DNA from: Clavibacter sp. A6099
GTDB lineage: Bacteria; Actinomycetota; Actinomycetes; Actinomycetales; Microbacteriaceae
NCBI RefSeq assembly: GCF_021919125.1
Contig: NZ_CP083439.1
Span: 1,240,001-1,304,000, forward strand
Length of the DNA stretch: 64,000 nucleotides
Direction of reading: 5' to 3'
Shown here: positions 55,126-63,640 of the stretch, piece by piece
Numbering within the stretch: the stretch's first letter is position 1
Layout: every line of letters begins with the position of its first letter
Made by a program: the position numbers and the translations under genes
Notes under the pieces: model-generated
Database searches by the model: none
Seen by the model: the letters and a program-made list of their open reading frames with translations, nothing else
What the model was told of the DNA's origin: nothing

Positions 55126-56124
55126 GACCGGGCGGTGGTCGCTGCCGGCGCCGTCGCGGTCCTCGACGACGCGGAAGCCCGTGACCGCCCACCCGGGCGT
55201 GGCCATGATGTGGTCGATGGGCGTCCCGAGGAGCGCGGGGAGCCCCGTGGGCCAGGTGCCGACCGCGCCGTTGCCGGAGGCGCGTCCGGCGTCCACGCAC
55301 TTCCCGAGGTCGGTGACCTGGTCGCGTTCGGTGGGCGCGCCGCCGTACCGGCTCATGTGGTCGAGCGTCGCGTTGAAGTCGCCCGCGATGATCACGTTGC
55401 CCTCGTCGCAGCGCTGGCCGAGCCAGGCGAGGTCGGCGCGCCAGTTGTCCATCTGCTCGGGGATGGGGGAGACGGGGTGGACGGCCATGATGACGGGGCC
55501 GTTCCCGTCGACCGGCTCCATGATGACCGTGGGCAGCACGCTCGTGGTGCCGCGCGACTCGTCCATGCGGTAGTCGCCGTAGGCCGCGCTGATGAGGATG
55601 GTGGTGGAGCGGGCCGCCGCCACGTCGTCGAACGCCGCGGTGCGCACCCACATGGGCCGTCCCGCGTCGCGCATGAGCACCGCGATCTCCGCGCCGGTCT
55701 CCTCGCGCGTCTCCGGCAGCGTGATGACGTCGGCGCCGGACTCGATGGCCAGGTCGGCGACCGCGCGCGCGCCCGTCGCGCCGCCGAGCGTGTTCCACGT
55801 CAGCACGGTGACGTCGTCGTCCTGCGCCTCCTGGAACGCCGTGTCGCCGAGCCCGCGGGTGGCGAGCACGGCCGAGTTGGCGCCGATGAACAGCACGAGC
55901 AGCATGGCGATGCTGCCGAGGAGACGGCGGCCGGGGCGGATCGCGAGGCAGAGGACGAGGGTCAGGACCAGCACCGCGGCTGCCGCGGCGACCAGGCCTC
56001 CGCGGATGGCGACGGCGTGGGCGACGAGGTACGTCTGCTCCAGCCCGAGCAGCTGCGGCCAGGTGACGACCAGGAGCCCTGCCGCCGTGATGAGGATGAC
56101 TGCTGCTCCGACGACCCGACCCAT
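55099..56124 (-). CDS. Membrane-anchored endonuclease/exonuclease/phosphatase-family protein
   Basis: The 341-residue protein has three N-terminal membrane helices (about 3-22, 33-57, 62-85) and an exported EEP domain. It carries LTWNTLGG, the catalytic Glu in LPETREE, the His region VHPVSPIP, GDFNATLDH, and terminal TPIDHIMATPG and SDHRPVIAQL. The fold covers DNases, sphingomyelinases and lipid phosphatases; with the anchor facing outward an envelope phosphodiesterase is plausible. ATG 56124 is taken; upstream GTGs at 56136 and 56133 lie right after a CATAGT -10-like element. Confidence 0.86.
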   Translation of the reverse strand: MGRVVGAAVILITAAGLLVVTWPQLLGLEQTYLVAHAVAIRGGLVAAAAAVLVLTLVLCLAIRPGRRLLGSIAMLLVLFIGANSAVLATRGLGDTAFQEAQDDDVTVLTWNTLGGATGARAVADLAIESGADVITLPETREETGAEIAVLMRDAGRPMWVRTAAFDDVAAARSTTILISAAYGDYRMDESRGTTSVLPTVIMEPVDGNGPVIMAVHPVSPIPEQMDNWRADLAWLGQRCDEGNVIIAGDFNATLDHMSRYGGAPTERDQVTDLGKCVDAGRASGNGAVGTWPTGLPALLGTPIDHIMATPGWAVTGFRVVEDRDGAGSDHRPVIAQLTPLR

Positions 56125-56204
56125 GACGTCCACCACACTATGGCGGCTCTCTGGGAGAGCGCCGCCGCGGCCTCCGGGCGGCCGGGCGGCATCGGGGCGC
56201 CACG

Positions 56205-56210
56205 TAGGAT
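56205..56210 (+). promoter_or_regulatory. -10 element, leaderless promoter of the PHP gene
   Basis: TAGGAT, 6 nt (GGCGGG), then ATG 56217. Confidence 0.55.
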
Positions 56211-56216
56211 GGCGGG

Positions 56217-57092
56217 ATGCCGGAGGAGCAGCCAGGTCCCATCGACCTGCACACGCACAGCTCCGTGTCGGACGGCACAGAGACGCCCGTCGAGCTCGTC
56301 GCGCAGGCCGCCGCGCAGGGCCTGTCGGCCGTGGCGCTCACCGACCACGACTCCACCGCCGGCTGGGACGACGCCTCCGCGGCCGCTCTCGCGCACGGCA
56401 TCACGCTCGTCCCCGGCATGGAGATGAGCACGCAGCTCGAGTACGCGAGCGTGCACGTGCTCGCCTACCTCTTCGATCCCGAGGACGCGGACCTCGCGGC
56501 CATGACCGCACGCGTGCGCTCCGAGCGCATGACCCGCGCCGAGGCGATGGTCGGTCGGATCTCGCGCGACTACGCGTTGACCTGGGCCGACGTGCTGGCG
56601 CAGACCACGCCCGGCAGCACCATCGGGCGGCCGCACATCGCCGACGCGCTCGTCGCCCGCGGGCACGTGCCGACCCGCACGGCCGCGTTCGAGAGCATCC
56701 TGCACTGGCAGGGCGGCTACTACCGGCCGCACTACGCGCCGGATCCGATCCTCGGCGTCGAGCTCATCACGGCCGCGGGCGGCCTGGCCGTGCTGGCTCA
56801 CCCGGGTGCCCGCGGGCCGGAGCGCGTGCTGTCGGACTCCCGCATGACCGCGCTCGTGGCGGCCGGGCTCTTCGGGCTCGAGGTGCGCCACCGCGACAAC
56901 CCGCCCGCGGCGCGCGTGCGGCTCACGGAGCTCGCGGAGCGGTTCGGGCTCGAGGTCACCGGGTCCAGCGACTACCACGGCACGGGCAAGCCGAACCGGC
57001 TCGCGGAGAACACCACGGAGCCCGCCGTGCTCGCGCGCATCGTCGAGCGCGCGACGGGCTGGGCGCCCGTCGTGCCCGTGCCCGCACCCTGA
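56217..57092 (+). CDS. PHP-domain phosphoesterase
   Basis: The 291-residue protein has the four PHP metal motifs: DLHTHSSVSDG, TDHDST, VLAHPGARG and SSDYHGTG. Relatives include the 3',5'-nucleotide-bisphosphate phosphatase RnaA/TrpH type, which degrades pAp and short RNA. The compact length and GMEMST after motif II fit that group. It acts in the cytosol. The downstream hairpin at 57127 is shared with the convergent helicase. Confidence 0.88.
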   Translation: MPEEQPGPIDLHTHSSVSDGTETPVELVAQAAAQGLSAVALTDHDSTAGWDDASAAALAHGITLVPGMEMSTQLEYASVHVLAYLFDPEDADLAAMTARVRSERMTRAEAMVGRISRDYALTWADVLAQTTPGSTIGRPHIADALVARGHVPTRTAAFESILHWQGGYYRPHYAPDPILGVELITAAGGLAVLAHPGARGPERVLSDSRMTALVAAGLFGLEVRHRDNPPAARVRLTELAERFGLEVTGSSDYHGTGKPNRLAENTTEPAVLARIVERATGWAPVVPVPAP

Positions 57093-57126
57093 CGCGCGAC
57101 CGGCGACGCACGGGCCGTGCACGACG

Positions 57127-57157
57127 GAGGGGCCGCATCCGGTGGATGCGGCCCCTC
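57127..57157. terminator. Bidirectional terminator hairpin
   Basis: A perfect 14-bp stem, GAGGGGCCGCATCC with its complement, and a GGT loop between the convergent PHP and helicase genes. Confidence 0.8.
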
Positions 57158-57182
57158 ATCGCGCGATCCGTGCGGCGCGGCG

Positions 57183-58736
57183 CTAGGACGTGGCGGTCGG
57201 GCGGTCGCCGCCCGAGCGGCGACGGCGGTTGCGCGAGCGCGGGCGGGTCTGGCCGTCGGCGTGGGGCGCGTCGTGGCCGCCCGCCGTGTTCGGCTGCTCG
57301 CTGCCGATCGTCGCGGTGGCGTCCGCGGGCGCGGTGGCCGAGGCGGTCGACGTGCTGCGGCTGCGCGAGCGGTCGCGGTCCCCGCCGCCGGTGGAGGAGA
57401 AGGCCGAGGAGGATCGGCCGCCCGAGCGGTCGCCGCCCCGGTCGCCGCCGCGTCCGCCGTCCCGGCTCCCGCCGCGTCCGCCGTCGCGGCCCGAGTCGGC
57501 GCCGCGGCTGCCCGGGCGCTCGCGCGGGGTGCCGTCGGGGTTGACCGTCGGGGTCGCGCGGAGTCGGCCCTTGGATCCGGCCGGGATGTCGAGGTCGGTG
57601 TAGAGGTGCGGCGAGGACGAGTACGTCTCGGTGGGCTCGGGCTGGCCGAACTCGAGGGCGCGGTTGATGAGCGCCCACTTGTGCAGGTCGTCCCAGTCGA
57701 CGAAGGTGACCGCGATGCCGGTCTTGCCGGCCCGGCCCGTGCGGCCGACGCGGTGCAGGTACGCCTTGTCGTCCTCGGGGATGGTGTGGTTGATCACGTG
57801 GGTGACGTCGAGGACGTCGATGCCGCGTGCCGCGACGTCTGTGGCGATGAGGATGTCCTTCTTGCCGGCCTTGAACGCGGCCATCGCGCGCTCGCGCTGC
57901 TCCTGGTTGAGGTCGCCGTGCACGGCGGCGGCGTTGAAGCCGCGGTCGTTGAGCTCCTCGACGAGGCGGGCGGCGGCGCGCTTGGTGCGCGTGAAGATCA
58001 CGGTCTTGCCGCGGCCCTCGGCCTGGAGGATGCGGCCGATGACCTCGTCCTTGTCCATGTTGTGGGCGCGGTAGACGAGGTGGCGGATGTTCGCCTGCAT
58101 GAGGCCCTCGTCGGGGTCCGTCGCGCGGATGTGGATCGGCTTCGTCATGAAGCGGCGGGCGAGCGCGACGATCGGCCCCGGCATGGTGGCCGAGAACAGC
58201 ATCGTGTGGCGCACGGCGGGGGTCTGCGCGAAGAGCCTCTCGATGTCGGAGAGGAAGCCGAGGTCGAGCATCTTGTCGGCCTCGTCGAGCACCATCTCGC
58301 GCACGTTCTGGAGCGAGAGCAGGCGCTGGCCCACGAGGTCGAGGAGACGGCCCGGCGTGCCGACGACGATCTGCGCGCCGGCCTTGAGCTGCTCGATCTG
58401 ACCCTCGTACGCCTTGCCGCCGTAGATGGAGACGACCGTGGTGGCGCGGTGCTTGGTGGCGATCTGGAGGTCCTCGGTGACCTGGACGGCGAGCTCGCGC
58501 GTCGGCACGACGACGAGCGCCTGCACGCCGGGCTCGGGGGTGAGGCCGAGCCGCTGGATGAGCGGGAGGCCGAAGCCGAAGGTCTTGCCGGTGCCCGTCT
58601 TGGCCTGGCCGATGATGTCCTGGCCGGAGAGCGCCAGGGGGATGGTCTGCTCCTGGATGGGGAAGGGTTCGAGGATGCCGTGGTCGGCGAGCGCCTGCAC
58701 CATGTCCTCGTCGATGTTCAGTTCGGTGAAAGTCAC
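57183..58736 (-). CDS. rhlE: DEAD-box RNA helicase with Arg/Gly-rich tail
   Basis: The 517-residue helicase has Q-motif PFPIQEQTIP, Walker A AKTGTGKT, PTRELA, TPGRLLD, VLDEADKML, SATMP and HRVGRTGRAGKTG. The last 120 or so residues are an Arg/Gly/Asp/Ser tail with repeated RDGGRGG and RSRSRS blocks and a final basic RSRNRRRRSGG, expected to bind RNA. These helicases remodel ribosomal or mRNA structures, often at low temperature. GTG 58736 has only a weak site; the leader may matter. Confidence 0.94.
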   Translation of the reverse strand: MTFTELNIDEDMVQALADHGILEPFPIQEQTIPLALSGQDIIGQAKTGTGKTFGFGLPLIQRLGLTPEPGVQALVVVPTRELAVQVTEDLQIATKHRATTVVSIYGGKAYEGQIEQLKAGAQIVVGTPGRLLDLVGQRLLSLQNVREMVLDEADKMLDLGFLSDIERLFAQTPAVRHTMLFSATMPGPIVALARRFMTKPIHIRATDPDEGLMQANIRHLVYRAHNMDKDEVIGRILQAEGRGKTVIFTRTKRAAARLVEELNDRGFNAAAVHGDLNQEQRERAMAAFKAGKKDILIATDVAARGIDVLDVTHVINHTIPEDDKAYLHRVGRTGRAGKTGIAVTFVDWDDLHKWALINRALEFGQPEPTETYSSSPHLYTDLDIPAGSKGRLRATPTVNPDGTPRERPGSRGADSGRDGGRGGSRDGGRGGDRGGDRSGGRSSSAFSSTGGGDRDRSRSRSTSTASATAPADATATIGSEQPNTAGGHDAPHADGQTRPRSRNRRRRSGGDRPTATS

Positions 58737-58864
58737 GTTGTGCCCTGTCTAGCGGTGCGGTCCACGCCCGGACTGCTTCTCTGCGGGCGCGATGGGGCCC
58801 TTCCGTTGAGGGACCACGGGCGAGTTTAGCGGGCGGGCGCCCGATGGCCGCCTCCGCCGCCCTA

Positions 58865-58870
58865 TACGCT
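58865..58870 (+). promoter_or_regulatory. -10 element, leaderless promoter of ferritin-like gene
   Basis: TACGCT, 6 nt (GGCCCC), then GTG 58877, which fixes this start over upstream ATG 58844. Confidence 0.5.
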
Positions 58871-58876
58871 GGCCCC

Positions 58877-59605
58877 GTGCTCAAGATGTTCGGACGCCGG
58901 TCGACGACGATCGAGGCGCCCCGGGTCAGGTCCCGCGGCGAGTCGAAGCGTCGATCCCCGGCGACGACCGTGAGCGTGGACGACTTCTCGCCCGACACCC
59001 TCCGCTTCCTCGGGGCCGTCGCCTACCTGCAGCTCACGGTCTTCGAGACCCTCTCTCGCGCGGTCGCCGAGGCGCCGGACCTCGCCGGCAAGGAGGCCGT
59101 CTCGACCGCCGCCGGCATCGCGCTCGGCAAGCACCAGGCGCTCGCCGCGGAGATCAAGCGGCAGGACGGCGACCCGAGCGTCGTCATGGAGCCGCACCGC
59201 GCCGCGTTCGACCGGTTCACCGCCACCGTCGCGGGCGCCGACTGGTACGAGTGCCTCCTCTCCGCCTACATCACCACGGGTCTGCTCGACGACTTCTTCG
59301 TGCGCCTCGCCTCCGGGCTGCCGTCGGACCAGCGCCAGCGCGTCGTCGTGCTGCTGTCGTCGGGCGTGGGACAGCAGGGCATCGTCCACGCGGTGCGCGC
59401 CGGGATCCGCCGCGATCCGCGACTCGCGTCGCGCCTCGCCATGTGGGGCCGCCGTCTCGTCGGCGACACGCTGCTCGTCGCGGGCACGGCGATGCGCGCA
59501 TCCCTCGCCGACCCGGACGACGCGCGCGTGCACCTCGAGCCCGTCTTCGCGGGGATCATCACGGCCCACACCCGTCGGATGGACGCGCTCGGGCTCACGG
59601 CCTGA
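58877..59605 (+). CDS. Ferritin-like fold protein
   Basis: The 242-residue protein has a basic N-terminus (about 1-30) followed by a four-helix ferritin-like region. E/H positions such as FETLSRAV, KHQALAAEIKRQ, EPHRAAFDRF and ADWYECLLSAYITT are those used for a di-iron or related site in the MiaE-like/Rv3210c-like family. The role is not known. It lies, as in mycobacteria, next to the rhlE-type helicase and the DUF3107 gene. Confidence 0.82.
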   Translation: MLKMFGRRSTTIEAPRVRSRGESKRRSPATTVSVDDFSPDTLRFLGAVAYLQLTVFETLSRAVAEAPDLAGKEAVSTAAGIALGKHQALAAEIKRQDGDPSVVMEPHRAAFDRFTATVAGADWYECLLSAYITTGLLDDFFVRLASGLPSDQRQRVVVLLSSGVGQQGIVHAVRAGIRRDPRLASRLAMWGRRLVGDTLLVAGTAMRASLADPDDARVHLEPVFAGIITAHTRRMDALGLTA

Positions 59606-59636
59606 CGCGTCCCGCACGCTCCGGCCCCGCACGCGA

Positions 59637-59670
59637 CGACGCCCGGCCCCTGGAGGGGGACCGGGCGTCG
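59637..59670. terminator. Bidirectional terminator hairpin
   Basis: CGACGCCCGG pairs with CCGGGCGTCG, enclosing CCCC-TGGA-GGGG, between convergent genes. Confidence 0.75.
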
Positions 59671-59687
59671 TGTCGTGCGGGTGGGCG

Positions 59688-59975
59688 TCAGCCGCCGATG
59701 GCGGCCAGGTCGCGGGCATCCGCGGAGGAGCGTCGACGGCCGACGAGCAGGTCGGTGCCGGCGGCGACGAGCGCCGAGAGCGCGAGCGTCGCGATCCAGA
59801 TCGCCCCCTGGTCCCAGCGGAGGCCGGCCCATGTGAGGGCGACCCACGCGACCATGGCCGTGACGGTGCCCACGGCGGGGACCAGCAGCGCACCGTGCGT
59901 GGCGCGGTGGGGGAGCGCGTAGCGCGCGACGAGGCCGATGAGGGCGCCGAAGATCGCGACGAAGAGGAGCTCCAC
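59688..59975 (-). CDS. Small membrane protein, unknown
   Basis: The 95-residue protein has three predicted membrane helices (about 2-18, 27-50, 58-78), then a basic end. It has no domain that I recognise. GTG 59975 starts 10 nt after the DUF3107 stop, so it is probably co-transcribed with DUF3107. It lies before the hairpin shared with the ferritin-like gene. Confidence 0.72.
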   Translation of the reverse strand: MELLFVAIFGALIGLVARYALPHRATHGALLVPAVGTVTAMVAWVALTWAGLRWDQGAIWIATLALSALVAAGTDLLVGRRRSSADARDLAAIGG

Positions 59976-59985
59976 GGCCGTCGCG

Positions 59986-60210
59986 CTAGCGGACGAAGCC
60001 GATGCGCGGGGCGTCGGCGCTGCCGAGCTCCACGTAGGCGAGGTGGGCGGTGACGGCGAGGTGCGTGGCGCCCTTGTCGTCCGTGAAGGAGATGAAGGGG
60101 GAGGAGTCGCGGACGGCGTCCGTGACGGTCCGCTGGACCTCCTCGGGCGTCTGCTTGGTGCTGAAGGAGAGCTCGCGGGCGGTGTTGACGAGGCCGATTC
60201 GGATTTCCAC
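59986..60210 (-). CDS. DUF3107 small protein
   Basis: The 74-residue protein starts (V)EIRIGLVNTARELSFST and has the conserved FISFTDDKG and AYVELGS stretches. It matches the actinobacterial ATP-binding-site-free family once called TB9.4 (Rv3208A, from memory). Function is unknown. GTG 60210 is preceded by GAAAGGCACCTCCC. It is divergent from the AdnA-like gene. Confidence 0.9.
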   Translation of the reverse strand: MEIRIGLVNTARELSFSTKQTPEEVQRTVTDAVRDSSPFISFTDDKGATHLAVTAHLAYVELGSADAPRIGFVR

Positions 60211-60358
60211 GGGAGGTGCCTTTCGATGCGTCGGATGCGACGGTGCCCCCTCAGGCTAGGGCACCCGCCCGCGCGGCCCCGCGGCGTTCACTGAGGGCGG
60301 ACGGGCGGCCGGGAGGCGCGGGCCGACGCGCGGATCGGCCGTCGTCGGGGGCCGCCGG

Positions 60359-60364
60359 TAGCGT
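60359..60364 (+). promoter_or_regulatory. -10 element, leaderless promoter of the adnA-like gene
   Basis: TAGCGT, 6 nt (GGGCGC), then GTG 60371. Confidence 0.45.
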
Positions 60365-60370
60365 GGGCGC

Positions 60371-63300
60371 GTGACCATCAGGGGATTCCGCCAGCCGCCA
60401 GCCTCCGCCGCCGGCGGCGAGGTCCCCGCGGTGGAGCTGGACCCGTCGCAGCGCGCCGTCGTGGAGCTGCCCGTGGGGGTCAGCGCCGCCGTCATCGGGG
60501 CGCCGGGCTCGGGCCGCACCACGACGCTGCGGGAGCTCGTCGCGGAGCGGATCCTCGTGCAGGGCCTCGACCCCGCCGAGGTGCTGGTGCTCGCGCCGTC
60601 GCGCGCGGCCGCCACGCGCCTGCGCGACGAGCTCGCGCTCCGTGTGGGCGTGCCCACGCTCGGGCCGCTCGCGCGCACCGCCACGTCCGTCGCCTTCGAG
60701 GTGCTCGCGCGCCGCGCCGCCGAGACGGGCACCGAGCCGCCCCGGCTCCTCACGGGCGCCGAGCAGGACCAGATCATCGCCGACCTCCTCGCCGGGCACG
60801 AGGAGCTGGGCACCGGGCCCGCGTGGCCGGATCCGCTCGGCGTCGAGGTGCGGCGGCTGCGGGCCTTCCGCACCGAGCTGCGCGAGCTGCTCATGCGCGC
60901 CACCGAGGAGGGCGTGCGGCCGGACGCCCTCGCCGAGCTCGGTCGCGCGCACGACGTGCCCGAGTGGATCGCCGCGGCCGAGTTCGCCCGCGAGTACGAG
61001 GACGTCGTCGACTCCTTCCGCGGCGACCACCTCGACAGCGCCGAGCTGCTCGCCGAGGCCGTGCTGCTCGTGTCGCGGGGCGAGGCGCTCACGGGGATCC
61101 GGCTCGTGGTCGCCGACGACCTGCACGAGGCCACCGTCGCGACGCTCTCCCTCCTCCGGGCGCTCGCGGCGCGCGGCGCGGACGTCATCGCGTTCGGCGA
61201 CCCGGACGTCGCGGCGGCCACCTTCCGCGGGGCGGAGGCGTCGGCTCTCGGCCGCCTCTCCACCGTGCTCGGGCTGCCCGGCCTCCGCACGCTCGTGCTC
61301 GACCGGGTGCACCGGCAGCCGCCCGCGCTCCGGGCGCTCACCTCGGCCGTCACGGCGCGCATCGGCGCGGCGGGCGCGGGGCGGCAGCGGCAGGCGGGAT
61401 CCGCGCCGGGCCTCCTCGACGACGCCGACCCCATCCAGGTCATCGAGGCGCCGACGCGCGCCCTGGAGCTCGCCCGCCTCGCGCGCCGGCTCCGCGAGGA
61501 GCACCTGCTGGGCGGAGTGCCGTGGGCGCGCATGGTCGTGCTCGTGCGCTCCGGATCCCTCGTGCCCCAGGTCGCCCGCAGCCTCGCGACAGCCGAGGTG
61601 CCCACGCGCACGGCCGTCGCCGGGCGCGCCCTCCGCGACGATCTCGCCGCGCTCGCCCTCATCCGCGCCGTCGACGTCGTGCTCGGCCGGGTGCCGCTCA
61701 CGCCGGACATCGCGGCGGAGCTCGCCACGGGTCCGCTCGGCGGGCTCGACGGGGTCCAGCTCCGGCGGCTCCGGCTCGCGATGCGCCAGGAGGAGCTCGC
61801 GGGCGACGGGCACCGCTCGAGCGACGAGCTGCTCGTCGAGGCGCTCGCCGCGCCCGGCCGGCTCGAGACGCTCGACCTCGCGCCCGCGCGCCGGCTCGGC
61901 CGGCTCGCCCGCACGCTGCAGGGGGCTCGCGAGCTGGCATCCGCCGACGGCACCATCGAGGAGCTGCTCTGGCACCTGTGGGAGGGCTCGAAGCTGGCGA
62001 AGCCGTGGTTCGAGCAGGCGCTGCAGACGGGCATCGTCGCCGACCAGGCGAACCGCGACCTCGACGGCGTGGTCGCGCTCTTCACGGCCGCGCGGCGGTT
62101 CGTCGAGCGGAACCCGGGCCGGCCCGCGTCGGACTTCGTGGAGGAGCTGCTCGGCGCCGAGGTGCCCGAGGACACGCTCTCGCCGCAGCCGCTCGCCGAC
62201 ACCGTGCTGGTCGCCACGCCGTCCGCGGTGGTGGGCGCCGGCTACGAGGTCGTCGCGGTCGCGGCGCTCCAGGAGGGCGTGTGGCCGAACCTGCGGCTGC
62301 GCGGATCCCTGCTGCACCCCCAGCGCCTCTCGGCCGTCGCGCGCGGACTCGATCGGGCGGACGTCGACGAGCGCGCCGAGGTCCTCGGCGACGAGCTGCG
62401 GATGCTCGCGCTCGCCGTCTCCCGCGCGTCCCGCGTAGTGGTGCTCAGCGCCACCGCCAACGACGAGGAGGCGCCGTCGCCGTTCCTCCGCCTCGTGCCG
62501 CCCGCGCCCGGCCTCGCCGAGGCGGAGGCCGGCGCCGAGGCGGGTCGGGTGGCGAAGGACGCGCCCGCCGCGCTGAGGATCCGCCCGGACCACCCGCTGT
62601 CGCTCCGCGGGCTCGTCGGCGCGCTCCGTCGCGAGCTCGCGGTCGTGCACCGCGACGCCGTGCTCCTCGACGACGGCCGCGTCGTCTCGGGCGACCGCAC
62701 GGCCCGGCGCACGGCCGACGCCACCCGCGAGCGCGGCCTCGCCGCGGCGTCCGCCCTCGCGCGCCTCGCGGCGGAGGGCGTGACGGGCGCGGATCCGGCC
62801 GAGTGGTACGGGCTGCGCGAGCCCTCCACCACCGAGCCCGTCGTCGACCTGACCGACCCCGAGGCCCGCGTGCCCGTGTCGCCCTCGCGCCTGGAGGCCT
62901 TCGAGCGCTCGCCGCTCAACTGGTTCATCGACCAGGCGTCCGGCGGATCCACCAGCACGGCCATGGGCATCGGCACGATCGTGCACGCCGTCATGGAGGA
63001 GGCCAGCCTCGACCCCGAGGCGGACCTCCGCCCGCCCGCCCTCGAGGAGCGCCTCGACGAGCGGTGGGGCGAGCTGCCCTTCGAATCGCCCTGGGTGGGC
63101 GAGCGCGAACGACGGCAGGCCGGCGAGCTCATCGCGGGCGTCAGCGGCTACCTGCGCGACTTCGAGGCCCGCGGCGGGCGGATGCTCGCGGCCGAGGGCG
63201 GCTTCGAGCTCGAGGTGGGCGTCGCGCGCCTCCGCGGGAAGATCGACCGCATCGAGCTGACGGAGGAGGGCCGCGTGGTCATCGTGGACCTCAAGACCGG

Positions 63301-63640
63301 CCGGCACTTCCCGACCCGCGCCGAGATCCCCGCGCACGCGCAGCTCGGCTCCTACCAGCTGGCGTACGTGGAGGGCTCGCTCGAGCAGGTGCCCGCGGGC
63401 ACGCCGTCCGGCGGCGCGAAGCTGCTCTACGTGTCGGGTGGCACGCGCGGCCTGCCCTACCGCGAGCTGCCGCAGGAGCCGCTCACACGCGAGGAGCTCG
63501 ACGGGTTCCGCGCGCGCATCGCCGAGGCGGCCGAGGGCATGGCCGGCGCGACCTTCGACGGCACTCCGGACCTGGGGGAGCGGGATCCGGGATCGGCCAG
63601 GCGGTACCGCATCCACCTCGTGCGGGCGGTGTCGGCGTGA
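60371..63640 (+). CDS. adnA: AdnA-type UvrD/RecB-like helicase-nuclease subunit
   Basis: The 1089-residue protein joins an N-terminal UvrD-like motor (about 15-700) and a C-terminal PD-(D/E)XK nuclease (about 840-1070) with GKIDRIELTEEGRVVIVDLKTG. It is the first of two adjacent subunits, as in the actinobacterial AdnAB double-strand-break resection enzyme. The P-loop is GAPGSGRTTTL, with Arg in place of the Walker Lys. The Walker B equivalent is VVADDLHEA, so this motor is probably weak or inactive. The RecB-like four-Cys iron-sulfur positions are not seen; LEAFERSPLNWF has Ser at the usual Cys. GTG 60371 is leaderless; the stop overlaps the next gene (GTGA). Confidence 0.9.
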   Translation: MTIRGFRQPPASAAGGEVPAVELDPSQRAVVELPVGVSAAVIGAPGSGRTTTLRELVAERILVQGLDPAEVLVLAPSRAAATRLRDELALRVGVPTLGPLARTATSVAFEVLARRAAETGTEPPRLLTGAEQDQIIADLLAGHEELGTGPAWPDPLGVEVRRLRAFRTELRELLMRATEEGVRPDALAELGRAHDVPEWIAAAEFAREYEDVVDSFRGDHLDSAELLAEAVLLVSRGEALTGIRLVVADDLHEATVATLSLLRALAARGADVIAFGDPDVAAATFRGAEASALGRLSTVLGLPGLRTLVLDRVHRQPPALRALTSAVTARIGAAGAGRQRQAGSAPGLLDDADPIQVIEAPTRALELARLARRLREEHLLGGVPWARMVVLVRSGSLVPQVARSLATAEVPTRTAVAGRALRDDLAALALIRAVDVVLGRVPLTPDIAAELATGPLGGLDGVQLRRLRLAMRQEELAGDGHRSSDELLVEALAAPGRLETLDLAPARRLGRLARTLQGARELASADGTIEELLWHLWEGSKLAKPWFEQALQTGIVADQANRDLDGVVALFTAARRFVERNPGRPASDFVEELLGAEVPEDTLSPQPLADTVLVATPSAVVGAGYEVVAVAALQEGVWPNLRLRGSLLHPQRLSAVARGLDRADVDERAEVLGDELRMLALAVSRASRVVVLSATANDEEAPSPFLRLVPPAPGLAEAEAGAEAGRVAKDAPAALRIRPDHPLSLRGLVGALRRELAVVHRDAVLLDDGRVVSGDRTARRTADATRERGLAAASALARLAAEGVTGADPAEWYGLREPSTTEPVVDLTDPEARVPVSPSRLEAFERSPLNWFIDQASGGSTSTAMGIGTIVHAVMEEASLDPEADLRPPALEERLDERWGELPFESPWVGERERRQAGELIAGVSGYLRDFEARGGRMLAAEGGFELEVGVARLRGKIDRIELTEEGRVVIVDLKTGRHFPTRAEIPAHAQLGSYQLAYVEGSLEQVPAGTPSGGAKLLYVSGGTRGLPYRELPQEPLTREELDGFRARIAEAAEGMAGATFDGTPDLGERDPGSARRYRIHLVRAVSA

